This document shows, one piece after another, positions 33,110-46,700 of a DNA stretch of 48,289 nt. Where the stretch lies: positions 1-48,289 of the forward strand of contig JAAAIG010000212.1 in NCBI GenBank assembly GCA_015852425.1. Reading direction: 5' to 3'. A program made the position numbers and the translations under genes. The notes below the pieces were generated by a model that worked only from the letters and a program-made list of their open reading frames with translations, ran no database searches and was not told the DNA's origin. Positions within the stretch are counted from its first letter, which is position 1, and every line of letters starts with the position of its first letter. Source of the stretch: Gryganskiella cystojenkinii. Its lineage: Eukaryota > Mortierellomycota > Mortierellomycetes > Mortierellales > Mortierellaceae.

Positions 33110-33675
33110 CAGTTAATTGTCCGTTGCGTTTTCGCCAAGTTGACCAGCTGCGGAAATGATTGAGTCTTGGTCCTTAGCAATGCGTCTAGGTTGTCGTGGA
33201 TCAAATCTTCAATTTCCTTTCCAGTGGAGCTACCCTGGCTTTCTTGTCTGCCGCGTAGGCCTCATTCCATACATGGATGAAGGTGACCTCATGATCGATA
33301 AGGTAGCTTGGTTACTCCAACGCGGCAGATTGTGCGTCTTCCTCCTCAGTAAGGGCCTTTTCGATCGGTCGTTTATGTGTGGATTTCGTTCTTGCCTTTG
33401 GTGCTCACTTTATTGATGTGTTTGCTGTCACTGTTGTTGACGACGATCCTACTTGAGCTCGGCCACTGGACGCTCCTGATCCTGCTGTGTTGGCGACCGA
33501 ATGAACTTGTACCAAATGGAAGTTTGGACCAAGGTGAACAGTAAGAGTCATTACTTCCAACAGATGCCCAGGCGCGGGCGCCAGTGGTGTCGGCGAATTC
33601 GTTGTTGTTGTGGGCCTCAGAGAGCGCGTGTACTGTAGGTTGGTTCCCTTTCTTAGACCTTGTTTTTGGTGGCAT
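33110..33675 (-). pseudogene. Fragmented small basic protein gene
   Basis: ATG at 33675-33673 opens MPPKTRSKKGNQPTVHALSE and stays protein-like to GARAWASVG. A donor-like gtaatg follows near 33560. A later frame reads KARTKSTHKRPIEKALTEEE and DAQSAALE then stop; joining it through an acceptor-like gtgag at ~33412 is possible but weak. Further pieces (VTFIHVWNEAYAADKKARV, then TGKEIEDLIHDNLDALLRTK in another frame) suggest more exons with a frame slip. Likely a decayed member of a basic, possibly DNA-associated, family; identity unknown. Confidence 0.3.
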
Positions 33676-34748
33676 TGTGGTTGGAGGATAAGAAGGAATG
33701 AGGGATGAAAGAGTCAACTGTTACGGGAACGAGGGAGGGAGATATATCGCCGAACGAGCATGTGGACAAGTCGAAAGAGAGTCTGCGGAGGAGTAGGCGC
33801 TCCCGTTCAAGGAAATAGCCAAGCCACTTATATTTTTTGAATGGTATCATTGAATCGATCAATTCAATTTTTGTGCGACTGACTGGTCAAGTCAGTCAAT
33901 TGACCGGAAAACAATTAACTGACTTGCATTGTACATCATTGACATCATTTTTGTTATTTCTTGTTGTTGGTTATTGTTTCTTCGAGGCTGAGGCTTTTTT
34001 CTGCACCTCTGCTGCTGCTTCCTGCCAAGAAGACGACAAATAATACGTGGAGAAATGCATTTGCATACTCTCAACGGAGAAATCAAAATGAGTGTGGGGG
34101 AACACAAGTAAACCTTGATTAGTCTTATCGCAGGATCTCAACAGAGATGGAAACTTGGCAAACCTTGATTAATTCCGCAGGCTCTCCTCTAGCGTGAACT
34201 TTGCCTCAGCCCCGACCGGCCGCGACCCGGTCCACACCCACACTTCACAAACAAGCACCTCCTCTCAATATCAACACGCTCAGCTGATCCAATACATTCA
34301 TTTTTTTTTTTTCTGTTTTGAAGTTACAATGTGGCGATCCTTCATTGTTTCACTGTAGCGAACCTTCTTTGTCCCACTGCGGCCAACTTTCTGCGTTCCA
34401 CTGCAGCCAACTTTCTTTGTTCCACAGTTGCCAACTTCCTTTGTTTTGAACAGAAGGCTCGGAATAGAACGCACAACCACCCAAATGGATGTCGGACAGT
34501 CAAATTGTGACCGGGAAAGTGTGGTGTTCGACGCCATATTAATTGTCGCCTTCTTTCTTGACTTGCTTCCTCTTTAATTTTCAAAGAACAAAAAACACAC
34601 GCCGTAATCTCTCATCAAAGAAGGTGCGTAACCTTTGCGAGAACGTACTCCATGAATGTGAGTATGATTGAATGAAAGATGGATGGACTTGACACTCAAT
34701 CTAACTCGTCAACTCTGTTGAAATACTCGCAACTCTTTTCACTTCCAG
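33676..34748. other. Upstream region of the NRPS gene
   Basis: About 1.07 kb between a gene fragment (-) and the NRPS start. It holds the 24-bp minisatellite and a short direct repeat (aaaccttgatta at ~34112 and ~34160). No clear TATA box is seen. The base just before ATG 34749 ends in cttccag, which also resembles an acceptor, so a 5'-UTR intron cannot be excluded. Confidence 0.35.
34335..34450. repeat. 24-bp minisatellite
   Basis: Four units of 24 bases plus a partial fifth, consensus ccaactttctttgttccact followed by gcag, with units starting at 34335, 34359, 34383 and 34407. It lies 300-400 bases upstream of the NRPS start. On the minus strand it produces an 8-residue repeat (GTKKVGCS-like) in a frame with no other support. 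Confidence 0.75.
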
Positions 34749-37700
34749 ATGACAGGCAGCATTATATCTTCAGGAAACAAGTAAGCATGCACCCATTGCC
34801 CACCTTCAAGAAGGACGTGAATCAGATCATCCTTGAGAAACTCACAATGTCCTTGCCTCTCTTACTAGATTTCCCAACCCGCCTGCCTTGGAAATCAACG
34901 ACCCCCCAATGGCCACAATTTCGGCAACCATGGCCAAAAAGGTCGTGATCGAAACGAAGACTGGATCTGTAATTCTTTTTTTTTTTTTTTTTTTTTTGCT
35001 TCCGGGTCGGTGACTCCACAGACAACTAATGCACGGTATCATCTTTTTTGAATGATCATAGTCCTCTCTTGACACTGGCCTTGACGATGCCGGCCACAAG
35101 CCCGTCATCTCCGTTGCCGTTGCCCTCGACTCCTTGGAAGGTACGGGATAAGACACATTTGGATTGTCGTCTCCATCAATAGCGAGACAGACTTGGCATC
35201 AATCAACCATAACTAAGGAGAACGTTTGTGATCCAAGATCTATTTCCCGTTGACTGATTTCACGCTCCCATTGCATCCATTTATGGTTATAATAGTCAGC
35301 GATGGTGTGCAAGTCACGGACCACTCGCCTTTGGTCTTACTTCAGGATAGTGAACACAACGAAGGCGATCAAGGCGAATTCAACATCAAACAACAAACCG
35401 ACACGGTTGTACCTCTCAATGCCATCACTGCTACGACCAAAATGATCACCCCTGACATGTTGCCGCTCATTGATCTCACTCAAGATGACATCAACACCAT
35501 CATCCTGCAAATCGATGGTGGTTTGGCGAATATCCAGGACATCTATTCTCTTTCATCTGTTCAGGATGGAATCCTCTTTCACCACATCATGGCCACCAAG
35601 GGTGATCCTTACCTTACTCTCAAGTGCATGATCTTTGACACCAGAGAGATTCTCGACCAGTACCTGGATGCATACCAAAAGGTCATTGACCGACATGACA
35701 TCTTGCGCACTGCTTTCCTCTGGCAGGGCCTCTCACGACCTGCTCAAGTTGTGTTGCGACGCGCAAAATTATGCATAACAGAAGTCGCGTTAGATCTAAA
35801 TGATGGCCCAGCACAAGCTCAACTGCTGAAGCTTCTCGATCCCAGAGAACAAAGGATCGACCTGACTCAGGCACCATCGGTTCGATTCACAATTTCACAG
35901 GACGTCGATGGTCGGTGGGTGGCTGTTCAAGTGATGCACCATCTGATTGACGATCAGTACTCGCTGCAACAGATCCAGAACGAGATTCAAACACTGCTCA
36001 ATGGCGAAGGCGACAAACTCGAGTTGCCTCAGCCATACCGTAATCTTATTGCCCAAATCCGCTCTAGTGCTACGATCGAAGAACATGAAGCATACTTCAC
36101 CCAAATGCTGGCCAAGATTGACACTCCCGCCCTTCCATACGGGATTTCGGATTCTCAGGACGGCGGAATTGAACTGACAGAGTCCCATCTGGTGATCTCC
36201 CACGAGCTGGTCTCTCGATTGCGTGAACGAGGCAAAGGAATGGGAGTCAGCTTCGCTAGAATGTGCCATCTGGCTTGGGCACTTGTATTGGCGGTCACAA
36301 GTGGACAGAGCATAGTCGTGTTTGGTACAGTTGTCTCGGGGCGCAGATTGTCCGATTCAGCTAGCCGTGTACTCGGACCATTCATCAATACCTTGCCATT
36401 CTGTATTGATATGAAGGACGCCAGCCTCGAAGATATTTTGCTCCGAGTTCAGTCTGGGTTGACCGAATTGGTCAAACACCAGCATGCCTCTTTGACCCTG
36501 GCCCAACAGTGCAGTAGTGTCCCGACTGGTACCCCTCTTTTCAGCTCTATTCTTAACTACCGACGTAGTAACGAATCAACCCCTTCCACAAGCGGTATCC
36601 TGGGAATGGAGGTTCAACAAGTCCAAGAGCGCACCAACTACCCATTCTCGATGACGATCGATGACGGAGCTGAGGTCAAATTGATTTGCCAGGTTGCAAG
36701 TGGAGTCGATTCATTGCATGTCTGTCAGTACATGGAACAGGCTTTGAAAAGCATTGCAAATGGGCTCGACTCGGCCTCAGGAACATTGGTTCTGGATCTA
36801 GAGATCTTGCCTTTGGAGGAGCGCGAACTTTTGCTCCAGACCTGGAATGATACCAACAGATCTTATCCCGAGCAACTTTGCGCGCACCATTTGTTTGAAA
36901 TTCAGGCTAAAAAGACTCCAGAAGCGATTGCTCTCGAGTTTGGCGACAGCCTCTTGACATACAAGGAACTGAATGATCACGCCAATCGATTTGCTGCTCG
37001 CCTCTTAGAATCGAGTGTCAAGGAGGGCGATTTTGTTGCAACCATGCTCGTTCGATCTTTCGAGCTTGTCATTGCTCAGATCGCTATTCTCAAGGTAGGC
37101 GCTGCCTACGTCCCGATCGATCCAAAGGCACCAACTGATCGACAAGCCTTCATTCTTCAGGATTGTGCTGCTGCCTTGTTGGTCATTGATGATCAATCAA
37201 AGGTCTCCTTCGAGACACAGCCACCTCTTCTTCATATTGATCTGACGGATTCGAATGGTATGAACGCTTCTTATTGTTCTCTCTTTCCCAAAAGGCAATC
37301 ATCAATTCTCTCACTGCCGAGGATGATAACAAACCATTCTCTCTTTCTCTCTCTTCTAGATTTGTCAGCAACTCAAGTGGTATCCGGCAACCACTCGAGT
37401 CTCAGCACAGCATATGCGATGTACACCTCTGGATCCACTGGTGTGCCCAAGGGAGTTCTTGTTTCTCATCGTGGTATCACTCGCCTCGCCATCAACAATG
37501 GTTATGCAGACATCGGACCCCAAGATCGGGTTGCTTTCGCCGCCAACCCTGCCTTTGATGCAAGCACTTTCGAGATCTGGGCACCTTTGCTCAATGGAGG
37601 CCGAGCCGTCATCATCGATTCTGACACTTTCACCAACTCGCATCTGATGGGTCAGGCTCTCAATCGCCACCAAATCACAACTCTCTTCCTGACAACGGTC

Positions 37701-40700
37701 CTCTTCAACCAGTTCGTTGCCAGCATCGGTCAAGAGTTGGCTAAGCTGAAGTATCTACTCTGCGGCGGTGAATTGGAGAATGTGGAGGCGTTCTCTGCTC
37801 TGATGAAACTCGGCGGTCCAGAGAACTTGCTCCATGTTTATGGGCCGACGGAAACGACCACCTTTGCAACCAGCTACCGAGTGACCGAGATCAAAGATGA
37901 GCAAGATCGTATGCCTATCGGACAGCCTATTTCCAACACCACGACTTATGTGCTGGATTCGCACAAAAGGCCGGTGCCTATTGGTGTCGAAGGAGAGTTG
38001 TACATTGGAGGTGCTGGTGTTGCCAATGGCTATCTCAACCGACCCGACCTCACAGCTGAACGATTCCTTCCTGATCCATTCAGTGCCACGGCAGGTGCTC
38101 GGATGTATAGAACTGGAGATATTGTTCGTTACCTACCCGACGGAGCATTGGTGTTCGTGAGTCGTAACGATCATCAAGTCAAGATTCGCGGTTTCCGTAT
38201 CGAACTGGCTGAGATTGAGGCCAGATTGCTTGATCACGCTTTGGTCAAGGAAACGATTGTTTTGGCCCTCGGTGTTGGTGGGGACAAGCGATTGATCGCC
38301 TATGTTGTCGCTGACTCCATCGACAACCTGGCTCAACAACTGCGTGACCACTTGGTGGCCGTTCTGCCCGAGTATATGGTCCCTGCTGCACTCGTAAGAA
38401 TGGATCTGCTTCCGCTAACTCCCAACGGAAAGGTTGACCGCGAGGCTCTCCCTGAACCCAACCGAGAAGACTTCGCCGGTGAAGTATACGAGGCTCCCAA
38501 AGGCCAAGTTGAAATCAAATTGGCAGGAATTTGGGCCGAGCTGTTGAAGATTGATCAGATTGGACGCCATGACAATTTCTTCATGTTGGGAGGTCACTCC
38601 TTGTTGGCAGTGCAAATGATTGAGAGGCTGAGACGAGTCGGCCTTCGTCTCACGATTCGAGCCCTCTTCAACAACCCGACTTTGAGTGCTTTGGCTCAAG
38701 CCCTGTTGCTCACCGAGGACAGAGTCGAAGACGCTGCTCCAAGCAACCTGATTACCACTGAAACTACCACCATCACGCCCGATCTTTTGCCTCTCATCGA
38801 CCTCACTCAGCAGGATATCGACACCATTGTCCAGAAGGTCGACGGCGGAGTTGCCAACATCCAGGACATTTATGCTTTGTCTCCGTTGCAAGATGGTATA
38901 CTCTTCCACCATATCATAGCGACCAAGGGCGACCCATATTTACTCTCAGTCGGTTTTAGCTTTGACACCAGGGGTCATCTCGATCGATACCTCTCTGCTT
39001 TCCAAAAGGTCGTCGATCGTCAAGATATCTTGCGTACAGCCATTGTCTGGGATGGGTTGTCTACCCCTTCCCAAGTTGTATCGCGAAGTGCCACACTCTT
39101 GGTGACCGAGAGAGTGTTGAATCCCGCCGATGGCCCTCTGTGGGAGCAATTGCTGGCCATTTTCGATCCTCGGGAGCATCGTATGGACCTTGAACAAGCT
39201 CCCTTGATGCGCTTTATGATATCTCCCGATGTCAACGGTCGATGGGTTGCGATGCAGTTGTGGCACCATCTTATAGGTGACCACACCACTTTGGACGAAA
39301 TGAATGCAGAGATCCAAGAGATTCTCGAAGGCAGGGGTGATGCGTTGGCTTCACCTCAGCCCTACCGGAATTTGATTGCTCAAGCTCGGTCGGTTCAGAG
39401 TACAGGCGCCTACAAGGATTTCTTTTCCGATATGTTGGCAGAGATCGATACTCCAACCCTGCCTTTTGGTGTTGCAGATGTTCACAACGATGGTCTCGCA
39501 GAGTCACACGTAATGCTTCCAGAGGAATTAAACACTAGCTTGCGCAGACATGCCAAGAGTTTGGGAGTCAGCTTGGCCAGTATGTGTCACTTGGCTTGGG
39601 CCCAAGTCCTGGCTGCAACAAGCGGCCAAAACAAGGTTGTTTTTGGAACAGTTCTTTTTGGTCGTATGGCTTCAGGATCTGGTGCCGACAAAGCCATGGG
39701 TCTCTTTATCAACACTATCCCAATCCGAATTGATGTCGACCGTCGCACTGTCTTGGAGAGTCTCAAGCAAACCCATGCTGATTTGGCCGTGTTGATGGAG
39801 CACGAGCACACTTCATTAGCCCTTGCTCAACGCTGCAGCAGTATTCCAGCCGGTACACCTCTTTTCAGCGCCATGTTGAACTACCGACACTATGGTTCGC
39901 CCACCGACACCGGAAAAAGAATCAATGGGTTGGAGGTACTGGGGATCCACCAGCGGACCAACTATCCGTTTGTGATGAATATCGAGGATGCCGGTACCGC
40001 TGGGCTTGGTCTGACAGCTCAAATCATTCAACCGTTCGAGTCTAGCAGAATGATCGGGTATATGCGACAAGCCTTGCAAGGCCTGTCTGACGCACTAGAG
40101 CATAAGTCCGAGAAGCTAGTTCAAGAGATTCAGGTCTTGCCTGATGATGAACGAGAGCTGCTTGTTAAGACCTGGAACCAGAATGACGGGGCATCTTTTC
40201 TCCTGCTCGACTCTCTCTGCACCCACCAGTTGTTTGAAGCTCAAGTGACTCGGTCCCCGGAGGCCGTTGCGGTCGTCCACAGCGATCAATCCTTGACCTA
40301 CAGCCAGTTGAATGAAAGGGCAAACCAACTTGCACATAATTTGATTGGTCTCGGGGTTAAGCCAGATACTCTCGTTGCTCTCTGTGTCGAGAGGTCTTTG
40401 GCCACCGCGATTAGTATTCTCGCCATCCACAAAGCGGGCGGTGCTTACTTGCCTTTGGATCCCGTTTACGCCAGCTCTCGCCTGCTCGACATTATTGCTG
40501 ATGCTGGACCCTCGATTATTGTGGCTGATGCTCTGGGTCGGCAGACTCTTGGCGATGAAGGTCTCTCATCGCTCACTGTTGTCGATCCTAATACAAACTT
40601 CGAAACCTCGGCCGAGGACCCTCTGGTGGCCGATTTGACATCGAACCATCTGGCTTACGTGATCTATACTTCTGGTTCGACCGGAAGACCCAAGGGAGTT

Positions 40701-43700
40701 ATGGTCGAGCATACTCAAGTTGTTCGTTTGTTTGGTGCCACGGCCCAATGGTATCATTTCAACGAGAATGACATTTGGATGTTGGCCCACTCTTTCAGTT
40801 TCGATGTCTCGGTTTGGGAGCTGTGGGGAGCTTTCTTCCATGGAGGAAAGTTGATTATCCCCTCTCACAGCACTATCCAGTCGCCCGAGGATATGTACAA
40901 ACTGATCTGTGCCCAAGGTATGTCGATGGAGTGATTATTTTTGGGATCGAATGATTACTTGCATCCTGAATATGATTACTTGCATCCTGAATCAGAACAC
41001 TGACTCCAGCATATCTTCTCTCTTTTCTTCTAGGCGTCACTATCCTCAATTTGACCCCGAGTGCTTTCAGACCTCTCATTAGAGCGCATGGTGAATCACA
41101 GCTGGCTGACAAGCTCCGATTCATCATTCTCGCCGGTGAGGCACTCGAGGCAGCAAGCTTGCAGCCTTGGTATGCTAAGCGATCTGAAGATTCGCCAAAG
41201 ATTGTGAATATGTACGGAACTACTGAGACGACAGTCCATGCAGCTTATCGTGTCATGAAAGAAGAGGTATGGATTTTTTTATTAACTCTGAAAGTTTTGT
41301 TTGGTCTCTCGATTATGCCGAGCCAGTACCTAACATCTCAACACTTATTTCTTCCTGCGCAATGTAGGACTGCAACTCGTCACTCAGTCCGATTGGTTCA
41401 AGAATCCCCGATCTGACTCTCTATGTGCTCGATTCCCAAGGTCGACCGGCCCCACTCGGTGCTATTGGTGAACTCTGCATTGGTGGACTCGGTGTGACTC
41501 GTGGCTACCTCAACCGGCCAGAGATGAATGCCGAAAGGTTCCCTCTTGACCCATTCAGCAAGATCACAGGCGCCAAGCTTTACAAGACTGGAGATCTCGG
41601 ACGATTCCTACCCGACGGTAACTTGGTTTTCTTGGGCCGTAATGATCACCAAGTCAAGATCAGAGGATTTCGTATCGAACTCGGCGAGATTGAGGCCAGG
41701 TTAATGGACCATGAGTTGGTTCGGGAGACACTGGTATTGGCTGTCGGCTCTGGTAGCGAAAAGAAATTGGTGGCATACATTGTCGCTGATTTTGTCGAAG
41801 GTCTAGTCCAACAGCTTCGTGACCACCTGGTCCCCCTCTTGCCTGACTACATGGTGCCTGCTGCCTTCATTCGGATGGATCAGTTCCCGCTCACACCAAA
41901 TGGCAAACTCGATCGTCGTGCTCTTCCCGAGCCCGAACGTGATGCCTTTGCCAACCAAGGGTTTGAGGCTCCACAAGGCGACGTCGAAGTCATTTTGGCT
42001 GCCATTTGGGCCGATATTTTGAAGATTGATCAGATCGGTCGACATGACAATTTCTTCATGCTCGGTGGTCATTCGCTTCTTGCTGTCCAGATGATGGAGC
42101 GCCTTCGACGTGTTGATCTTGAGCTCTCTATCCGATCTCTGTTCGACAACCCTACGTTGAGTGGTTTGGCTCTCTCTCTGGTGCAAAACAGAAGCGGCAC
42201 CAACCAAGGAGCGCCAGCGAATCTTATCACTCTTGAAACTACGGTCATCACACCTGAACTTCTGCCTCTCATTGACCTCTCTCAAGATGACATTGATGCG
42301 ATTGTTCAGCATGTTGACGGCGGAGTTGCCAACATTCAGGATATCTATGCTCTCTCGCCTCTTCAAGACGGCATCCTCTTCCATCACATCATGGCGACAA
42401 ACGGTGATCTTTACGTGAGTCTACAGCTTTTAAATGTGGATACTCGAGAAATTTTCGATCGGTACCTTTCAGGTTTCCAATTTGTCGTTGATCGAAACGA
42501 TATTCTGCGAACGGCAGTTCTTTGGGAGGGCTTGAGTACGCCTGCTCAAGTCGTGTTGCGGCATGCTGCAGTCACCGTCATCGAACTCAAGCTCGACCCG
42601 GCTGATGGACCTGTGGGCGATCAGCTCTTGAAGTATATGGATCCAAAAGAGTATCGCATCGATCTGACTAAGGCTCCACTGATTCGCTTCGCTATTGCTC
42701 AGGATATCGATGGGTCTTGGATGGTGCTTCGATCAATGCACCATATTATTGACGATAACCAATCTCTTCAACGGATTCAAGAAGAGATCCAAGCATTCCT
42801 CGACGGAAGTGAGAAATCTCTCCCTCGTCCACAGCCGTTCCGTAATCTCATTGCGCAAACTCGTACTGGTCCAAGAAACGAGGGTCATGAGGCTTTCTTT
42901 ACCAATATGTTGGCGGAAATCGATACCCCTGCATTGCCATATGGCGTGTCCAATGTCCATGGTGATGGTGCCGATGTTACAGAATCCCATCTCACTTTGC
43001 CTAAAGGATTGAATGACAGCTTGCGCCGACATGCCAAGAGATTAGGTATCAGTGTTGCGAGTGTGTGCCATCTTGCTTGGGCCCAAGTCATCGCTGCGAC
43101 CAGCAGACAGAGCAAGGTTGTTTTTGGTACTGTCCTCTTTGGCCGGATGCAAGCTGGATCCGGTGCTGATCAGGCTATGGGTGTTTTCATCAACACTCTT
43201 CCGATTCGTATTGATATTGATGGCCGCAGTGTTCTAGACAGTGTGATGCAGACTCACGTCGATTTGATTGCCTTGTTGGAGCACGAGCATGCATCATTGG
43301 CTACGGCGCAACAATGCAGCAGTGTTGCTGCCGGTACTCCTTTATTCAGTGCCATCATGAACTACAGACATCGTGGTGACGAGCCCACAGAGGAGAAAGG
43401 TATTCAAGGGGTTCGGTCGTTAGCTGCTATTGAGCGGACAAATTATCCATTCGGCATGTCAATCGAAGACTTTGGTACCAGCCTTGGTCTAACGAGTCAA
43501 ACAGTACCGAACTTTGATTCAGGCCGTCTCTGTGCCTACATGCAACAGGCATTGCAGGGTTTGTCGGATGCTCTTGATTCGACCGATGGATGCCCAGTCG
43601 GAGACATAGAGATCTTACCATTTGAAGAGCGTGCATTCGTGCTTCAGACCTGGAACGATAATGCCATGCCTTTCCCTGACCACCTCTGCGTTCACCAGCT

Positions 43701-46700
43701 GATCGAAAGTCAAGCTTTGAAGTCGCCAGAGGCCATTGCCATTGTTTATGAACGGCAATCGTTCACTTACAAAGAGCTGAATGACCGTGCCAACAAAATC
43801 GCCCATCACTTGATTCGCCTTGGAGTCAAGCCTGACTCTCTTGTGGCTCTCTGTGTGGACCGATCTCTGGCCATGATTGTCAGTATCGTAGCGATCATGA
43901 AAGCAGGTGGAGCCTATGTTCCTCTGGATCCTTCATATGCCTCTGATCGATTAACAAATATTCTTTCCGATGCTGCACCATTGATGTTGGTGGCCAACAA
44001 GGCTGGCTGTGAGGCTCTGGGTGATGATGCCGTTGCTTCGCTCACAGTGGTCGATCCGAATTCGAATTTCGATACCCCTGCCGAAGATCCGGTTGTGGAT
44101 GCCTTGACGACCGATCATCTCGCCTACGTCATTTACACCTCGGGCTCTAGTGGTAAGCCAAAGGGTGTGATGGTCGAGCATCGAGGTCTCACCAGCTTTG
44201 TCGTCAGCCGTTCAAAGTTGGCGGGGCTGGATGGCTCAAGCCGAGTCACCCAGTTCTTTTCTATCAGTTTCGATCCCAGTGTATTCGAGATTTTTTCGAC
44301 TCTTTGCTTCGGTGGAAGCCTGCATATCCTCTCGGATCAGATTCGCCATGATCGAAACTTGCTCTGGAAGTACTTTGACGAGCACTCGATCACCCATGCG
44401 AATATGACCCCCGCTACGCTTCAAGACTGCAAAGGTTTAGCCTCATTGACGACCTCGCTGTATCTTGGGTTGGGTGGTGAAGCGCTTTCTCCGACACTGC
44501 TGCGGACTCTTAATGTCTTGATCCCCAACGGTTCAGTGGTGAATGACTATGGACCGACCGAGACCACTATCATTGCCACGACTTGGAATTGTCCTCAAGA
44601 TTTCGAGGGTGAGATGGCTCCCATCGGCAAACCAATTCTGAACAAGAGAGCCTATATCTTGGACGAGCGTGGATCGCCAGTCCCTCTTGGAGTCCAGGGG
44701 GAGCTATACATTGGAGGTGAGGGTGTAGCTCGAGGTTACCTTAACCGGCCTGATCTGACTGCCAACTCATTCTTGCCCGATCCGTTCTCAGGCAAAGAAG
44801 GTGCTCGAATGTACAAGACTGGGGATCTTGTTCGCTATCTCCCTGATGGAAACATTGTCTTTTTAGGCCGCAATGATCACCAGATCAAGATCAGAGGTTT
44901 CCGTGTCGAGTTGGGCGAGATTGAATCTCGTTTGGTTGAACATGCTCTGGTACGTGAAACCGTCGTATTGGCTCTCGGATCAGGAAGTGACAAGAGATTG
45001 GTGGCATATGTTGTCGCCGATTTCGTTAACAATTTGGCTCAAACACTTCGAGACCATCTTACTTCGCTCTTGCCAGACTATATGGTGCCCGCTGCTTATG
45101 TCAGATTGGACGCCATACCTCTCACCACCAACAATAAGATCGATCGCCGAGCTCTCCCTGACCCCGATCGAGATGCATTCACTAGTCGGAGTTTCGAGGA
45201 ACCTCAAGGCCGAGTTGAGATCGCCTTGGCTGAGATTTGGTCTGATCTGCTCAAGGTGGATCGAATCAGTCGGCACGACAACTTCTTCATGCTCGGAGGT
45301 CACTCACTTCTTGCCGTTCAGTTAATGGAGCGCCTCCGTCGCGTGGATCTCCAATTATCCATCAGAGCACTCTTTGACACACCTACGCTCTCTATTTTAG
45401 CTCAAAGTCTGTTGGTCAACAAGACCAAAGTGAAGCGAGTGGCGCCTGCGAACCTCATCACCACTGACACAGAGGTCATCACTCCTGATCTCCTGCCACT
45501 TATCGACCTCACACAAGAAGATATTGATGCCATTGTTAAAAAGGTTGATGGAGGTGTGGCCAGCATTCAGGATATCTACCCTCTCTCGCCTTTGCAGGAT
45601 GGTATTCTCTTTCACCACTTGTTGGCCAAAATGGGCGATCCCTACCTCCTGACTGGCACCATGGCTTTCGACAGCAAAGATATCCTCGATCGATACATGA
45701 GTGCCTACCAAAAAGTTGTGGATCGCCACGACATCCTACGAACTGGTATCGTTTCGGATGGATTGTCCTCTCCCGCTCAGGTTGTCTATCGAAAGGCCAC
45801 TCTCTCGGTCACTGAAGTCAAGTTGGACGCCGCCAATGGCCCTGTGACAAGGCAGCTCATGGACATGTTTGATCCTCGCGAGCATCGGATTGACTTAGCA
45901 CAGGCTCCATTGATCCGTTTTGCAGTTGCACCAGACACCAATGGCCAGTGGATCGCCATTCAGTTGCTGCACCATCTCATCGGAGACCATTCAACTCTTG
46001 AGGGGATCATGCACGAGATTCAAGTAATATTTGCTGGCCAGGAGCATACTCTTGCCCCACCACAGCCGTATCGTAACATGATTGATCAGGCCCAACTCTA
46101 CCTCAGTGGACAGACTTACAAGGGCTTTTTCTCCGACATGTTGGCTGAAGTCGACACTCCAGCTCTTCCTTATGGTGTGTCTGATGTCCATCACGATGGA
46201 GTGGATATCTCCGAGTTCCATCTCACCTTCCCAGAGTCTCTGAATGATAGTCTCCGAGCTCATGCCAAGCGTTTGGGTGTCAGTCTTGCGAGTCTATGCC
46301 ATATTGCATGGGCCCAAGTCATCGCTGCAACCAGCGGCCAGGACAAGGTTGTCTTTGGTACTGTTCTCTTTGGCCGGATGCAAGCTGGATCCGGTGCAGA
46401 CAAGGCCATGGGTTTATTCATCAACACTCTTCCAGTTCGTATTGATGTTGATGATCGTGGTGTCTTGGAGACCGTGAGGCAGGCTCAAGCTGATTTGGCC
46501 GCTTTGATGGAGCATGAGCATACATCTTTGGCTCTTGCCCAGCGTTGCAGTAGTATCCCGGCTGGTACACCTCTTTTCAGCGCGATGTTGAATTACCGAC
46601 ACAACAGTGCTGACCTTGCAGAGAATGGCGGTCTTGCTGGTGTCCAACTCTTGGAATTCCACGAACGAACCAACTATCCATTTGTGATGGCGATTGAGGA

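Noticed and set aside
35250..35295. NRPS start at 35250 or 35283
   Set aside because: 35250 is TTG, not ATG. Three upstream exons with matching phases lead to a better start at 34749, and 35283-35295 is best read as the end of an intron (ataatag).
41803..42387. 194-codon minus-strand frame within the NRPS
   Set aside because: Antisense shadow; similar shadows recur at matching positions in every module (e.g. 38415-38912) because the modules are alike.
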